Of a DNA stretch of 64,000 nt, positions 52,510 to 60,480 are shown one piece after another; positions within the stretch are counted from its first letter, which is position 1; every line of letters begins with the position of its first letter. Under the pieces are notes generated by a model. That model was given only the letters and a program-made list of their open reading frames with translations, was not told the DNA's origin and ran no database searches. A program made the translations under genes and the position numbers. Source of the stretch: an uncultured Collinsella sp. GTDB lineage: Bacteria > Actinomycetota > Coriobacteriia > Coriobacteriales > Coriobacteriaceae. The stretch covers positions 124,001 through 188,000 of the forward strand of contig UQLA01000002.1 of NCBI GenBank assembly GCA_900541745.1. The letters are read 5' to 3'.

Positions 52510-52615
52510 AGCTTTTTCGCGAAGAGTGTCCCCAACGACTAGTCATTCAAGAACGTCCCCAATGACTAGTCGTTTAAGAACGTCCCCAATGACTATAAGA
52601 ACGTCCCCAATGACT
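52510..52615. repeat. GACTAGTC/AAGAACGTCCCC repeats between two HAD genes
   Basis: Four copies of a GTCCCCAA(C/T)GACTA block occur in this stretch, three of them joined by AAGAAC segments. They lie between the convergent phosphatase genes at 52457 and 52614 and belong to the family at 49394 and 51429. Confidence 0.7.
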
Positions 52616-53456
52616 AGGCGAGGGCGGCCATGATGGTGCGGGCGACGCCGTCGTGGTCGTTGTCGTATTCGGTAATGGCGTCGGCGGCCTCGCGATCCTC
52701 GGGCTCGGCGTTGATCATGGCCATTCCATGGCGCGCTGCCTGCAGCATGGGGATGTCGTTGATGTTGTCGCCGAACGCCCAGGCGTCGGCGAGAGACTCG
52801 CCCAGATGCCCGCATAGCCAAGCCAATGCCGTTCCCTTGGTGGCGCCCTCGCCCATGACCTCGATATTCATGGAGTATGAACGCGTGACCTCAATGCCTT
52901 CGAGCGTGTCGAGCTCCGCTGCGATGGCATCGCGATCGGCCGGGTCGTGCCAGTACATGGCGATGCGTTCGAGTGTCTCAACCTCGTCGATCTTGCTGTC
53001 GATATCCATGTCGATCGGTGTTCGCGTACGCTTGAGCGAAGCCGCAATGTGGGGGTCGCCGCCGCAGAATTCGTCCAGGCGCGTGTAGAGCGAGCGGGGG
53101 AGGAAGCACTGCCCGTCCGCGAAGATATCGAAGGTCACATCGTGGCCGGCGGCGATGCGGCGGATGCGATGGGCAATGCCGCAATCGAGCGGACGGCTCA
53201 AGATGCACGTGGCGCGCGAGGCGTCGGTGGGCACATCGTCGTCGAGCTGCCAGACGCTGCCGCCGTTGGCGCAGACTGCGTAGTGCACGGCGGGGTGGGC
53301 GAGGATGGGCTCAAAGATGCCCGACAGCGGGCGCCCCGTGCAGGGCACAAACTCAATACCGCGGCGCGCAAGCTCGTCGAGCATCGCCCAGGTGGCGTCG
53401 CTCATTTGCTTATCGGTCGTCAGCAGCGTTCCATCCATATCGGAAAACACAATCAT
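52614..53456 (-). CDS. Cof-type HAD-superfamily phosphatase
   Basis: The 280-residue protein has HAD motif I FSDMDGTLLTT, motif II CTGRP and motif IV FGDNINDIPMLQ, with a Cof-type cap in the middle. It would dephosphorylate a small phosphorylated metabolite. The ATG at 53456 follows AAAGGAT. Upstream, a terminator at 53482-53519 closes the citrate synthase unit. Confidence 0.85.
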   Translation of the reverse strand: MIVFSDMDGTLLTTDKQMSDATWAMLDELARRGIEFVPCTGRPLSGIFEPILAHPAVHYAVCANGGSVWQLDDDVPTDASRATCILSRPLDCGIAHRIRRIAAGHDVTFDIFADGQCFLPRSLYTRLDEFCGGDPHIAASLKRTRTPIDMDIDSKIDEVETLERIAMYWHDPADRDAIAAELDTLEGIEVTRSYSMNIEVMGEGATKGTALAWLCGHLGESLADAWAFGDNINDIPMLQAARHGMAMINAEPEDREAADAITEYDNDHDGVARTIMAALA

Positions 53457-53481
53457 TCGTTGCGATCCTTTCTACTGGCAT

Positions 53482-53519
53482 AAAAAGCGCGGCCGAGGGC
53501 GGTGATGCCCTGGCCACGC
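53482..53519 (-). terminator. terminator of the citrate synthase gene
   Basis: On the minus strand a GGCC-AGGGC/GCCCT-GGCC stem with further GCG/CGC pairing ends in TTTTT. It lies just after the citrate synthase stop codon. Confidence 0.7.
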
Positions 53520-53543
53520 TCGGGTTCTATAACGGTCCGCATC

Positions 53544-54962
53544 CTAGCGATCGGCGAGCGTCTTGTACTCCAGCGGCTCGATAACCGGGCGATACGCGGG
53601 ACGGATGATACGGTGCGCGCAGAAGAGCTCTTCCATGCGGTGCGCCGACCAGCCGGCCATGCGGGCGACGGCGAACAGCGGCGTAAAGAGCGTCTCGGGC
53701 ACGCCGAGCATCTTGTAGATAAAGCCCGTGTACAGGTCGATGTTGGCGCAGATAGGCTTGGTCATGCCGTGATCGCGCATCACTTGCGGGGCCAGGCGCT
53801 CGATGCGCTCGATGAGCGCGAACTCCTCGCCCAAGTCCTTCTTGGCGGCAAGCGTGCGCGCGTAACGGCGGCACACCTCGGCGCGCGGGTCGCTCAGCGT
53901 GTAGACGGCATGGCCCATACCGTAGATGAGGCCCGTGCCGTCGAAGGCCTGCTTGTCGAGGATCTTGCCCAGGTAGGCTGCGATCTCGTCCTCGTCCTCC
54001 CAATTGGAGACATGCGCACGGATGTCCTCGTGCATGGACACGACCTTGGCGTTGGCGCCGCCGTGGCGCGGGCCCTTGAGCGAGCCGATGGCCGCGGCGT
54101 AGGCGGAATACGGGTCGGTGGCCGAGGAGGACAGCACGCGGCAGGCGAACGTGGAGTTGTTGCCGCCGCCGTGCTCGGCATGCAGCATGAGCATCACGTC
54201 GAGCAGCATCGCCTCATCGCGGGTGAACGCCATGCCGCCGCGCAGGACCTGTAGGATGGTCTCGGCGGTGGAGAGGCCGGGTGTGGGGTGCGGTACATGG
54301 ACCTCGGAGCCGCGACGCTTGGCGACCGAGGCCATATGCGCGAAGGCGGCGATGCGGGGGAGACGGGCGAGCATGGAGATGGCGACGTCGATTTCGTGCT
54401 CGGGTGTAATGGCGTCAGGCTCGGCGTCGAAGGCGTAGAGCAGCAGCACGGCGCGCTGAAGCACATTCATGATGCTCGACGACACCGTGGTCATGGGGAA
54501 CTCGCGGACGTATTCGTCGCTCAGGTGCCTAAAAGCGCCCAGACGTTCGCAAAAACCGTCAAGCTCTTCCTTGGTGGGCAGGGAGCCCGTGATGAGCAGA
54601 TAGGCGATCTCTTCGTAGCCATAGCGATCCTCGGCCTGGGCATTGTTGACCAGATCCTCGATGCTATAGCCGCGCAGCGTGAGCTTGCCCTGGTCGGGCA
54701 CGACCTTGCCGTCGACCTTGTTGTAGCCGTGCACGTCCGAGATGCGGGTAAGGCCCGCGACCACGCCCGAGCCGTCGGCATTGCGCAGGCCGCGCTTGAC
54801 GTTGTGCTCTACGAACAAGCCCTCGTCGTACGGGGCGGTCGGCAGGCCGTGGTAGAGGTTTTCGCTTTCGGGCGAAATCTGACGGCTCGCCTCGTAATCC
54901 AGAACCAGGCGGCTCAGGTGATCGTCGAAGCGGTAGTAGATTTTCTTGGCATCGTAGGCCAT
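53544..54962 (-). CDS. gltA: citrate synthase
   Basis: The 472-residue enzyme shows the citrate synthase active-site segments LHAEHGGGNNSTF (catalytic His) and GMGHAVYTLSDPR (second His), and an R/D-containing C-terminus near AHRMEELFCAHRIIRP. It condenses oxaloacetate and acetyl-CoA, or propionyl-CoA in the 2-methylcitrate variant. At 472 residues it is longer than the common 430, because of an extended N-terminus. AGGAG precedes the ATG. The gene follows the ACT-domain gene on the same strand. Confidence 0.9.
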   Translation of the reverse strand: MAYDAKKIYYRFDDHLSRLVLDYEASRQISPESENLYHGLPTAPYDEGLFVEHNVKRGLRNADGSGVVAGLTRISDVHGYNKVDGKVVPDQGKLTLRGYSIEDLVNNAQAEDRYGYEEIAYLLITGSLPTKEELDGFCERLGAFRHLSDEYVREFPMTTVSSSIMNVLQRAVLLLYAFDAEPDAITPEHEIDVAISMLARLPRIAAFAHMASVAKRRGSEVHVPHPTPGLSTAETILQVLRGGMAFTRDEAMLLDVMLMLHAEHGGGNNSTFACRVLSSSATDPYSAYAAAIGSLKGPRHGGANAKVVSMHEDIRAHVSNWEDEDEIAAYLGKILDKQAFDGTGLIYGMGHAVYTLSDPRAEVCRRYARTLAAKKDLGEEFALIERIERLAPQVMRDHGMTKPICANIDLYTGFIYKMLGVPETLFTPLFAVARMAGWSAHRMEELFCAHRIIRPAYRPVIEPLEYKTLADR

Positions 54963-55039
54963 GCGCGCTCCTCTCCGGTCCGCTTGGGGGCCGCGCGCTT
55001 GGACGATATGACGTCAAGCTGCCCCGAGCGGCTTGTTCG

Positions 55040-55327
55040 CTACAGGCGGTACATAAAGTTAAAGACGTCCTCGCGCTGGATGGACACGTTGACGCCCGAA
55101 AGCTCGCCGGCCTCGGCCAGCGCCTTCTGCAGCTCGGCGAAGTCGAGCTTGGACTCGGCGGTATCGGCCAGCATGGTCATGGTGAAGATGTCCTCGATAA
55201 TGGACTGCGTGATGTCGCGGATGTCGACGTTGGCCTCGCCTAGGACACGGGTGACGCCGGCGACGATGCCGGGGCGGTTCTTGCCAAGGACGGTGATGAC
55301 GATACGGGAGGACGAGATCTCGGCCAT
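55040..55327 (-). CDS. ACT-domain protein (UPF0237 family)
   Basis: The 95-residue protein is a stand-alone ACT domain: VITVLGKNRPGIVAGVTRVLGEANVDIRDITQSI. Proteins of this family are thought to sense amino acids or regulate enzymes allosterically. GAAAGGG precedes the ATG. It is upstream of citrate synthase with 77 bases between, so the two could be co-transcribed. Confidence 0.88.
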   Translation of the reverse strand: MAEISSSRIVITVLGKNRPGIVAGVTRVLGEANVDIRDITQSIIEDIFTMTMLADTAESKLDFAELQKALAEAGELSGVNVSIQREDVFNFMYRL

Positions 55328-55723
55328 GGGAAACCCTTTCGCGTGATTGCGGCGCGCGCGGGGCGCTCCGCTACGGTACAGTGTTCATCATTGTACCTGT
55401 CTGGCGCAAAAAAGGCGCGCTCGCTGCGGCGTTACATGCCTGCAACATGAGCGTAAGGGGGAAGGCCGTACGGGGAAGAGCCGTCTGGCGCGTGTCCGGC
55501 TCGTGTTGGGTTGATTTCCGATCTCAGCCGAACACATTGAGCGGACAGGCCGTTCCCGCAGTCAGCCGAACGCCTCCGACGGCTGATTCCGAACTGGAAG
55601 CGGAGGGCATCCCCGCCCTTCGGTAGGGGATACCGCTCCGCGGCGCATGCCGCGGGCGGCGCCCCTATCGGACCACCGTGACCTCAGTTGGGATGGGCCC
55701 AGCACTGCCGCGTACTCGGTGAG
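55328..55723. other. intergenic region left of the island
   Basis: I find no gene here. It includes the left direct repeat at 55509-55572 and GC-rich palindromes such as CGGCGCATGCCGC around 55635-55665. A short frame starting at 55381 has no ribosome-binding site. Confidence 0.5.
55509..55572. repeat. left 64-bp direct repeat (putative att-like site)
   Basis: This stretch starts GGTTGATTTCCGATCTCAG and ends CGAACG. It matches 62721-62784 in 61 of 64 positions, in the same orientation. The pair bounds the recombinase and ABC-transporter segment. Confidence 0.75.
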
Positions 55724-56452
55724 CTAGAGCCAACTGTTCGTCTTCACGTCGCGTATGGCGATATTTCGGTCGTCCGGCTCGGTGATGCCGTAGCCGAACG
55801 CCTGGAGCGTCTCGATGGACTCCTGGATCCTCTGTTGGAACATGGGACCCGGATCGACCCTCGGCCCGAGGTGCCCGCGCCAAAGGCACGGCGTGGCGCG
55901 CAGCATGTTATGGATTTTGGAGATGGGCTCGATGTCGGCGTAGACGTTGAGCGTCGCCATGGCGTCCTTGTGGCCGAGGATCGATTGGAGCGCCTTGATA
56001 TCGCCGCCTTGGCGGATCCACTGCGTTGCGAACGTGTGGCGAAGGCCGTGGAACGTGATCAGCTCGTCGTTGGTGCCCATGAGGCCGTTGGTCTCCGAGA
56101 ACGTCTTGAACGCCCTGCGGATATAGCTTGTCGTCGCGAAGGTCGCGCCCGGCTCCGACAGGATGTAGCAGTCCCCGATCTCGACCGCCCCGGTAAGGCC
56201 GAGCAAGCGCAGCTTTCCGCAGTCGATCTCGTGGGTCTCCTTCAGGAAGGGGAGTAGGCCGACCGGGTCGATGGGGATACCCCTGGCGTCATGGGTCTTG
56301 GTGTCCTTGATGAACGAACCCATTCCCTTCGCGTACGCCACCGAGTGCCTGATCGAGATCAGGCCCGTCTCGAAATCCACATCGCACCACCGAAGGCCGC
56401 AGACCTCGCCGATTCGCATCCCCGTGTGCAGGGCGAGTACGACCGCCCTCTA
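55724..56452 (-). pseudogene. tyrosine recombinase, N-terminally truncated with an in-frame stop
   Basis: From 56419 down, the frame encodes a tyrosine recombinase catalytic domain: the first Arg in TGMRIGEVCGLRW, HGLRHTFAT with H and R, the LGHKD His and the LNVYADI nucleophile tyrosine. The N-terminal core-binding domain is missing. A TAG at 56450-56452 interrupts the frame ten codons before the first Met, in a SAED-RAVVLALHTG context where other recombinases read through. A 232-residue fragment could be translated from 56419 but would probably be inactive. Confidence 0.75.
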
Positions 56453-56701
56453 ATCCTCGGCGGACCAATCGAGTCCGAACTCCTTTCGGGCATCCTCTTC
56501 GCTCATGACTTCGAGAAGGTCTCCGGGTTGGCAACGAAGGGCGAGGCATAGCTGCTCGAGTGTGTTGAAGCGAATGCCGCGAATATGCCCTTTTTTAATA
56601 CGGGACAGGTTCACGGGCGTGGTTCCAATCCTTTCGGCAAGTTCGTTCGAGGAAATCTATCGCTCGGCCATGATCTTGTCGAGGCGAACAATTACGGGCA
56701 T
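56453..56701 (-). pseudogene. XRE-family (HTH_26) regulator with a premature TAG
   Basis: The frame from ATG 56701 reads MPVIVRLDKIMAER, then TAG at 56657-56659. It continues as ISSNELAERIGTTPVNLSRI and on to CQPGDLLEVMSEEDARKEFG, a classical short XRE regulator of the type paired with DUF2975 genes. The stop replaces the residue that is lysine in my recollection of relatives. The frame is the same as the downstream recombinase frame. A protein starting after the stop would lack the first helix of the HTH. Confidence 0.7.
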
Positions 56702-56710
56702 GGCGTTTCC

Positions 56711-57223
56711 TTACGCAATCTCGTCGGAGTCGAGGTACAGCTCTCGGGCGTACAAGAAGAACTGGGAAAGCATGAACAGGACGATGCCGAGAACCAGAGA
56801 GGTCCAATCGAATGATGAAGCGATCTCTTGGGCGCCGACGGCCCCCTCGCCGCCAAACATCGAAACGGAGGTTTTGAGTGAGCCGGCGTAGAGGCTGGTG
56901 GCAGCTTGAACAACGAAGAGAATGCCGAGCACCTTCAAGCATGTCGCAGACCCTTTCTTGAAGGGGTCTCCGCTCTTGATCGTCCACACGAGAACGGCGC
57001 TGAGGATGGTCGTAGCGATACCGATGACGGCAGGGACCAATGTCGAGATCGCAAGGGCTGGATACGCGGGGGAGTCTGCAATTACAGGGTTGTCGAGCAC
57101 TTCGATTGCTGGCTTTAAGGAGAACGCCACTTGTGCGATGGCGGTGGCGCAAAGGGTCGCAGAGGCTATCGCACATGCGATGCGGAAGGAATGAAGCCGG
57201 GGAGTGCGATTGTCGGAACTCAT
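56711..57223 (-). CDS. DUF2975 membrane protein
   Basis: The 170-residue protein has four membrane helices (about residues 18-35, 55-82, 93-115, 138-160), the pattern of DUF2975 proteins that precede small XRE regulators as in the YoaS/YozG pair. It is intact, and the XRE start lies nine bases after its stop behind AAGGA. The function of the pair is unknown; control of a nearby gene in response to membrane state is possible. An A/T-rich promoter-like stretch (TTTAACAG...TATGTTAAATTGAC) lies upstream, between it and the divergent permease gene. Confidence 0.7.
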   Translation of the reverse strand: MSSDNRTPRLHSFRIACAIASATLCATAIAQVAFSLKPAIEVLDNPVIADSPAYPALAISTLVPAVIGIATTILSAVLVWTIKSGDPFKKGSATCLKVLGILFVVQAATSLYAGSLKTSVSMFGGEGAVGAQEIASSFDWTSLVLGIVLFMLSQFFLYARELYLDSDEIA

Positions 57224-57358
57224 AATAACCTCCGAAGAATTTAAAAAACTCAGGTTACTTTTTAACAGTTTATGTTAAATTGACTTTGCCGACAAGTAAT
57301 AAGGGCCGAGCATTTTGTTCGGCCCCTCTGTTCCGACTGGATGAGGTTAAGGTTGGCG

Positions 57359-59581
57359 ATGAATATGCTCAAAATCTCGAAGGCGATCTTTAGGTCGCTT
57401 CTCTCCTCCAGGTCGCTCTGTGTTGTCGTTGTTGCGTTGATGGTTCTTTGTGCTCTGCCCGTCTTCAGGAGCGCGGCTGGCATCGACGGACGGGTCGAAT
57501 ACCTCGAGTCGGGAATAACCCGTGTTGAGCAGGAATTGTCAGCATCCTATGCGGATGCGCTTGTGAATGCGGGGGAGGACGGTGTCTATACCTCTTCATC
57601 AAGCATGCCCGCGCTTCTGTACCCTCTTGCCGCGGGACGTCTTATCTTGGCACCGCTCTCTCCCCTACTTCCGTTTCTGCAGATATCGGATGGAGAGTAC
57701 ACCTATTATGACGGATCGAAGGAGTACTTGCTATGGGTCGCAACGGCCGTTGCCGTCTCGTTCCTTGCCGCGCGTCTTAACAAACGTGAAAAGCTCATCA
57801 TCCAGGCACCGATGGGCGAGCTGGGTAGACTTGTTGCATCGAGCGTATGGGCGAGTGTTTTTGCAATGCTTGCCGTCCTCGCCATCAATCTTCCAGGGAT
57901 AATCGCCGCGCTTGTGAAGAATGGCCCGGGCTCGCCGTTCTATCCGATAGGCTACATTCAATATGCGACTCCGGTTATCAAACCGGCTTGGCTGGTGTTC
58001 GCGCAGACGGCCATCTTGCAATTCTTGGTGGCAGCGTTCATCTCGCTTGTCGTTCACCTTGCCGTGAAGATTGCCAATAACCCTACGCTTGGAATCGTGT
58101 TCGTATGTGCCCTGATGGGGGTGACGATGGTTCCCGGGTATTACGGAAGATCCATCGCTTTACGTGAGTTCGCCCTGTTGAATCCCCTTACGTATGCGAA
58201 CACTGAGTTGACCGTCGGCGCCTATAGCCCGTACCCGACAACGCAGATAGTGAATCTGCCTGGACTTTGCTTCGAGCGTGGCGCGATTGCCCTCGTATGC
58301 GCAATCGGGATCGAGGTGCTGGCAATTAGCCTGCTTTGCGTTGCTGGAAAGAGCGGCTGCGCGTGCCCGATATCCCCGATTTGTCTTGAGAGAGGTTCCT
58401 TCACTGCATCGAGAACGGCAACTCGTTCGAGCGCTTGTGCCTCCGCCGTTGCATACGTAAGAACGATGGGGAAACTGCTCCTGCGTTCTCCTACCCTCGC
58501 CGTATGCGCGATTGCAATGTCGACGACGATGCTGGCCCCGGCTCTGGTCGAGATGTTTCCTGACGCTGATAACGTTTCCGCTGTTCGGTATAGGGATGGG
58601 GAGCTCCGTTCAATAGATCGGTATCTAGAGCAGAACGCTGCGAATATGGACGTCGAGGGCAAAGCGGCCCTGGAAGACATGCGGGATGCTCTTTCGGGTT
58701 TCGTGTACGCGCCTATGCCTGCGGAGGGGTTTCGAAGCCTTGCGACGTACGAGCGCGCTCGAGGTGAGCTGGGCGCGGCAGATGCGACTCTCCTGCAATC
58801 GATCGGAATCGAGCCGGAGACTCCTTCTCGTGCGGAGGCGCGCGCCCTTCTGCTTGAGTCGATCGCGAGCTTGCCGGACCCCAAGGTTTACGAGTTAAGT
58901 ACGAAGATGCCCCCATTAATCCTCCTTTCGTATCTCCAGGCAGCGCTTCCCTCCTTATTTTTGCTGTTGCCCGTGGTTGTCACATCGCTCGCGTGCACCC
59001 ACCTGCAGTGTCGTTCCCTTCTGGTTCTCCAGATCCCCGCAACAGCGCATGTGCGTTTTCTGACGGCTGTTGCGCTGGCTCTCCTGCTTGGCTTGGTGCT
59101 GCTTTTGGTGTCGATGGTTCCCGCTGTCGTTGTGTCCGTGATTAAGAACGGTGCGGGTGGATCGGAGTATCCCGTCGCTCTCATTCGGGCGGGAGCTTCG
59201 ACAACGTCCATGGTGGGGGAGGCGGTGTTGTGCAGTATTCCGTTGCTGGTCATGGCATACGGCGTGATTTCCGTCGTCGCTGCGTTGACAGCAGCGATTA
59301 GCCGCAACCCCGTTGTCACCGGAATGGTTTGCGCGGTTCTCTTGGTGTTGGGTTCGTTGAGCGCTCATGTTGAAAGCGTGGGCATGGGCGTCGCGCTGCT
59401 GGCTCCATTCGCCTCGTTTGACCCCGCTTCCCAGGTGGGGACGATTGGGTTCCTTGGGCGAGGGACGAACGCGATGCCTTTTGGAGAGGTCGTCGGCGCA
59501 TCGGGCGCTCTGCTGGTGGTCTTGGGCGCCGTATCTCCGTTGATGGTGCGCCTGAGTGTTCCAAAGATCGAAAGGGGATGA
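57359..59581 (+). CDS. ABC-2-like permease with two homologous halves
   Basis: The 740-residue protein contains about 12-14 membrane helices in two tandem halves, each with an extracellular region after the first helix. The halves share a loop: VKNGPGSPFYPIGYIQ near residue 190 and VIKNGAGGSEYPVALIRA near 595, followed by matching helix patterns and NNPTLGIVF/RNPVVTGMV. It therefore looks like a permease pair fused by duplication, similar in layout to bacteriocin-associated membrane proteins (DUF1430). AAGG lies six bases before the ATG at 57359; an ATG at 57341 is also possible. It overlaps the ATPase gene by four bases. Confidence 0.7.
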   Translation: MNMLKISKAIFRSLLSSRSLCVVVVALMVLCALPVFRSAAGIDGRVEYLESGITRVEQELSASYADALVNAGEDGVYTSSSSMPALLYPLAAGRLILAPLSPLLPFLQISDGEYTYYDGSKEYLLWVATAVAVSFLAARLNKREKLIIQAPMGELGRLVASSVWASVFAMLAVLAINLPGIIAALVKNGPGSPFYPIGYIQYATPVIKPAWLVFAQTAILQFLVAAFISLVVHLAVKIANNPTLGIVFVCALMGVTMVPGYYGRSIALREFALLNPLTYANTELTVGAYSPYPTTQIVNLPGLCFERGAIALVCAIGIEVLAISLLCVAGKSGCACPISPICLERGSFTASRTATRSSACASAVAYVRTMGKLLLRSPTLAVCAIAMSTTMLAPALVEMFPDADNVSAVRYRDGELRSIDRYLEQNAANMDVEGKAALEDMRDALSGFVYAPMPAEGFRSLATYERARGELGAADATLLQSIGIEPETPSRAEARALLLESIASLPDPKVYELSTKMPPLILLSYLQAALPSLFLLLPVVVTSLACTHLQCRSLLVLQIPATAHVRFLTAVALALLLGLVLLLVSMVPAVVVSVIKNGAGGSEYPVALIRAGASTTSMVGEAVLCSIPLLVMAYGVISVVAALTAAISRNPVVTGMVCAVLLVLGSLSAHVESVGMGVALLAPFASFDPASQVGTIGFLGRGTNAMPFGEVVGASGALLVVLGAVSPLMVRLSVPKIERG

Positions 59582-60327
59582 TCTCGATGATTGACCTTCA
59601 AACGCTGACGATCTCTTATGGAAAGAAGGTGCTCGTAGATTCGGTGAACGCTGAGTTTGCCCCGGGTACGGTCTACGGTCTCGTCGCTCCGAACGGGCAT
59701 GGAAAGACGACGTTGCTGCGTGCGATGGCAGGTTTGCCGGGTCCTCGCGTGGACGGGAGCATCGTTCTGGATGAGGTGCAGGGTACGGGTGCGAGAGAGG
59801 TCCGTTCTATGATCTTCTATGCACCTGGTGAGGGGACGCTGCTGTATCCCGGATTGCGTGCGGAAGATCACCTCAAGATGGTTTGCGATATGTGGCCGCA
59901 TGCTCGCGATATCGAAGAGATAGTGGAACAAACGCAGATAGGCGAGTTCGCGAAGATGAGGATCCGCACTCTGAGCCAGGGCATGAAGCAGCAGCTTACC
60001 CTGGCGATTGCGTATGCGACGGGCGCGCGGTACCTTCTATTAGATGAGCCCATGAACGCGCTCGACCCCAGCAGGGTGGACTTGCATTCCGAGATTCTCA
60101 GGAAGCTGGCCGATTCTGGTACGTGCATCATCATGTCATCCCACATCTTGGATTCGGTCGATAGGCTGTGCGATGAGATTCTGTTTTTGAAGGATGGGAG
60201 GCTCATTAGAAGCATTCCGCAAGATGATGCTGCGCCGAAGTCTCCTGGATCCCATTTCGCAAAGCCTGCCGGACGCGCCGAGGGTGCGCTAAGCACGTAT
60301 CGGCGACTCTACGAAAAGGGCGGGTAG
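59578..60327 (+). CDS. ABC transporter ATP-binding protein
   Basis: The 249-residue protein has Walker A GLVAPNGHGKTT, signature LSQGMKQQ, Walker B YLLLDEP and the H-loop SSHIL. The glycine-to-histidine form of the P-loop (NGHGKTT) is unusual. It overlaps the permease stop by ATGA, so both are co-translated. It should energise the duplicated permease upstream, either exporting a peptide or protecting against one. Confidence 0.85.
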   Translation: MISMIDLQTLTISYGKKVLVDSVNAEFAPGTVYGLVAPNGHGKTTLLRAMAGLPGPRVDGSIVLDEVQGTGAREVRSMIFYAPGEGTLLYPGLRAEDHLKMVCDMWPHARDIEEIVEQTQIGEFAKMRIRTLSQGMKQQLTLAIAYATGARYLLLDEPMNALDPSRVDLHSEILRKLADSGTCIIMSSHILDSVDRLCDEILFLKDGRLIRSIPQDDAAPKSPGSHFAKPAGRAEGALSTYRRLYEKGG

Positions 60328-60329
60328 AA

Positions 60330-60461
60330 ATGCAAGTTAAAAATCTATGTGGTCAATATGATGCCGTTGAACCCGCGTATCGATACCGCTCAGCTATTTG
60401 CCTCGCCCCCATCGCACACATCTTCATTCGGTCTGTTACTTTTAATCTAACAATTCTTTGA
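60330..60461 (+). CDS. possible 43-aa peptide between the two ABC transporters
   Basis: An ATG two bases after the ATPase stop opens a 43-codon frame starting MQVKNLCGQYDAVEPAYRYR and ending in a hydrophobic stretch (AICLAPIAHIFIRSVTFNLTIL). The DAVEPAY string recalls DVEPAY of the secreted protein downstream. The ribosome-binding site is weak and composition is not decisive. It could be a remnant of a second peptide gene or chance. Confidence 0.25.
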   Translation: MQVKNLCGQYDAVEPAYRYRSAICLAPIAHIFIRSVTFNLTIL

Positions 60462-60480
60462 GGAACGTAGGTGCTTCTAA

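Noticed and set aside
56450..56659. Programmed amber recoding (pyrrolysine or suppression) in the XRE/recombinase frame
   Set aside because: There is no pyl gene or suppressor tRNA in the window, and both genes belong to families that often decay in islands.
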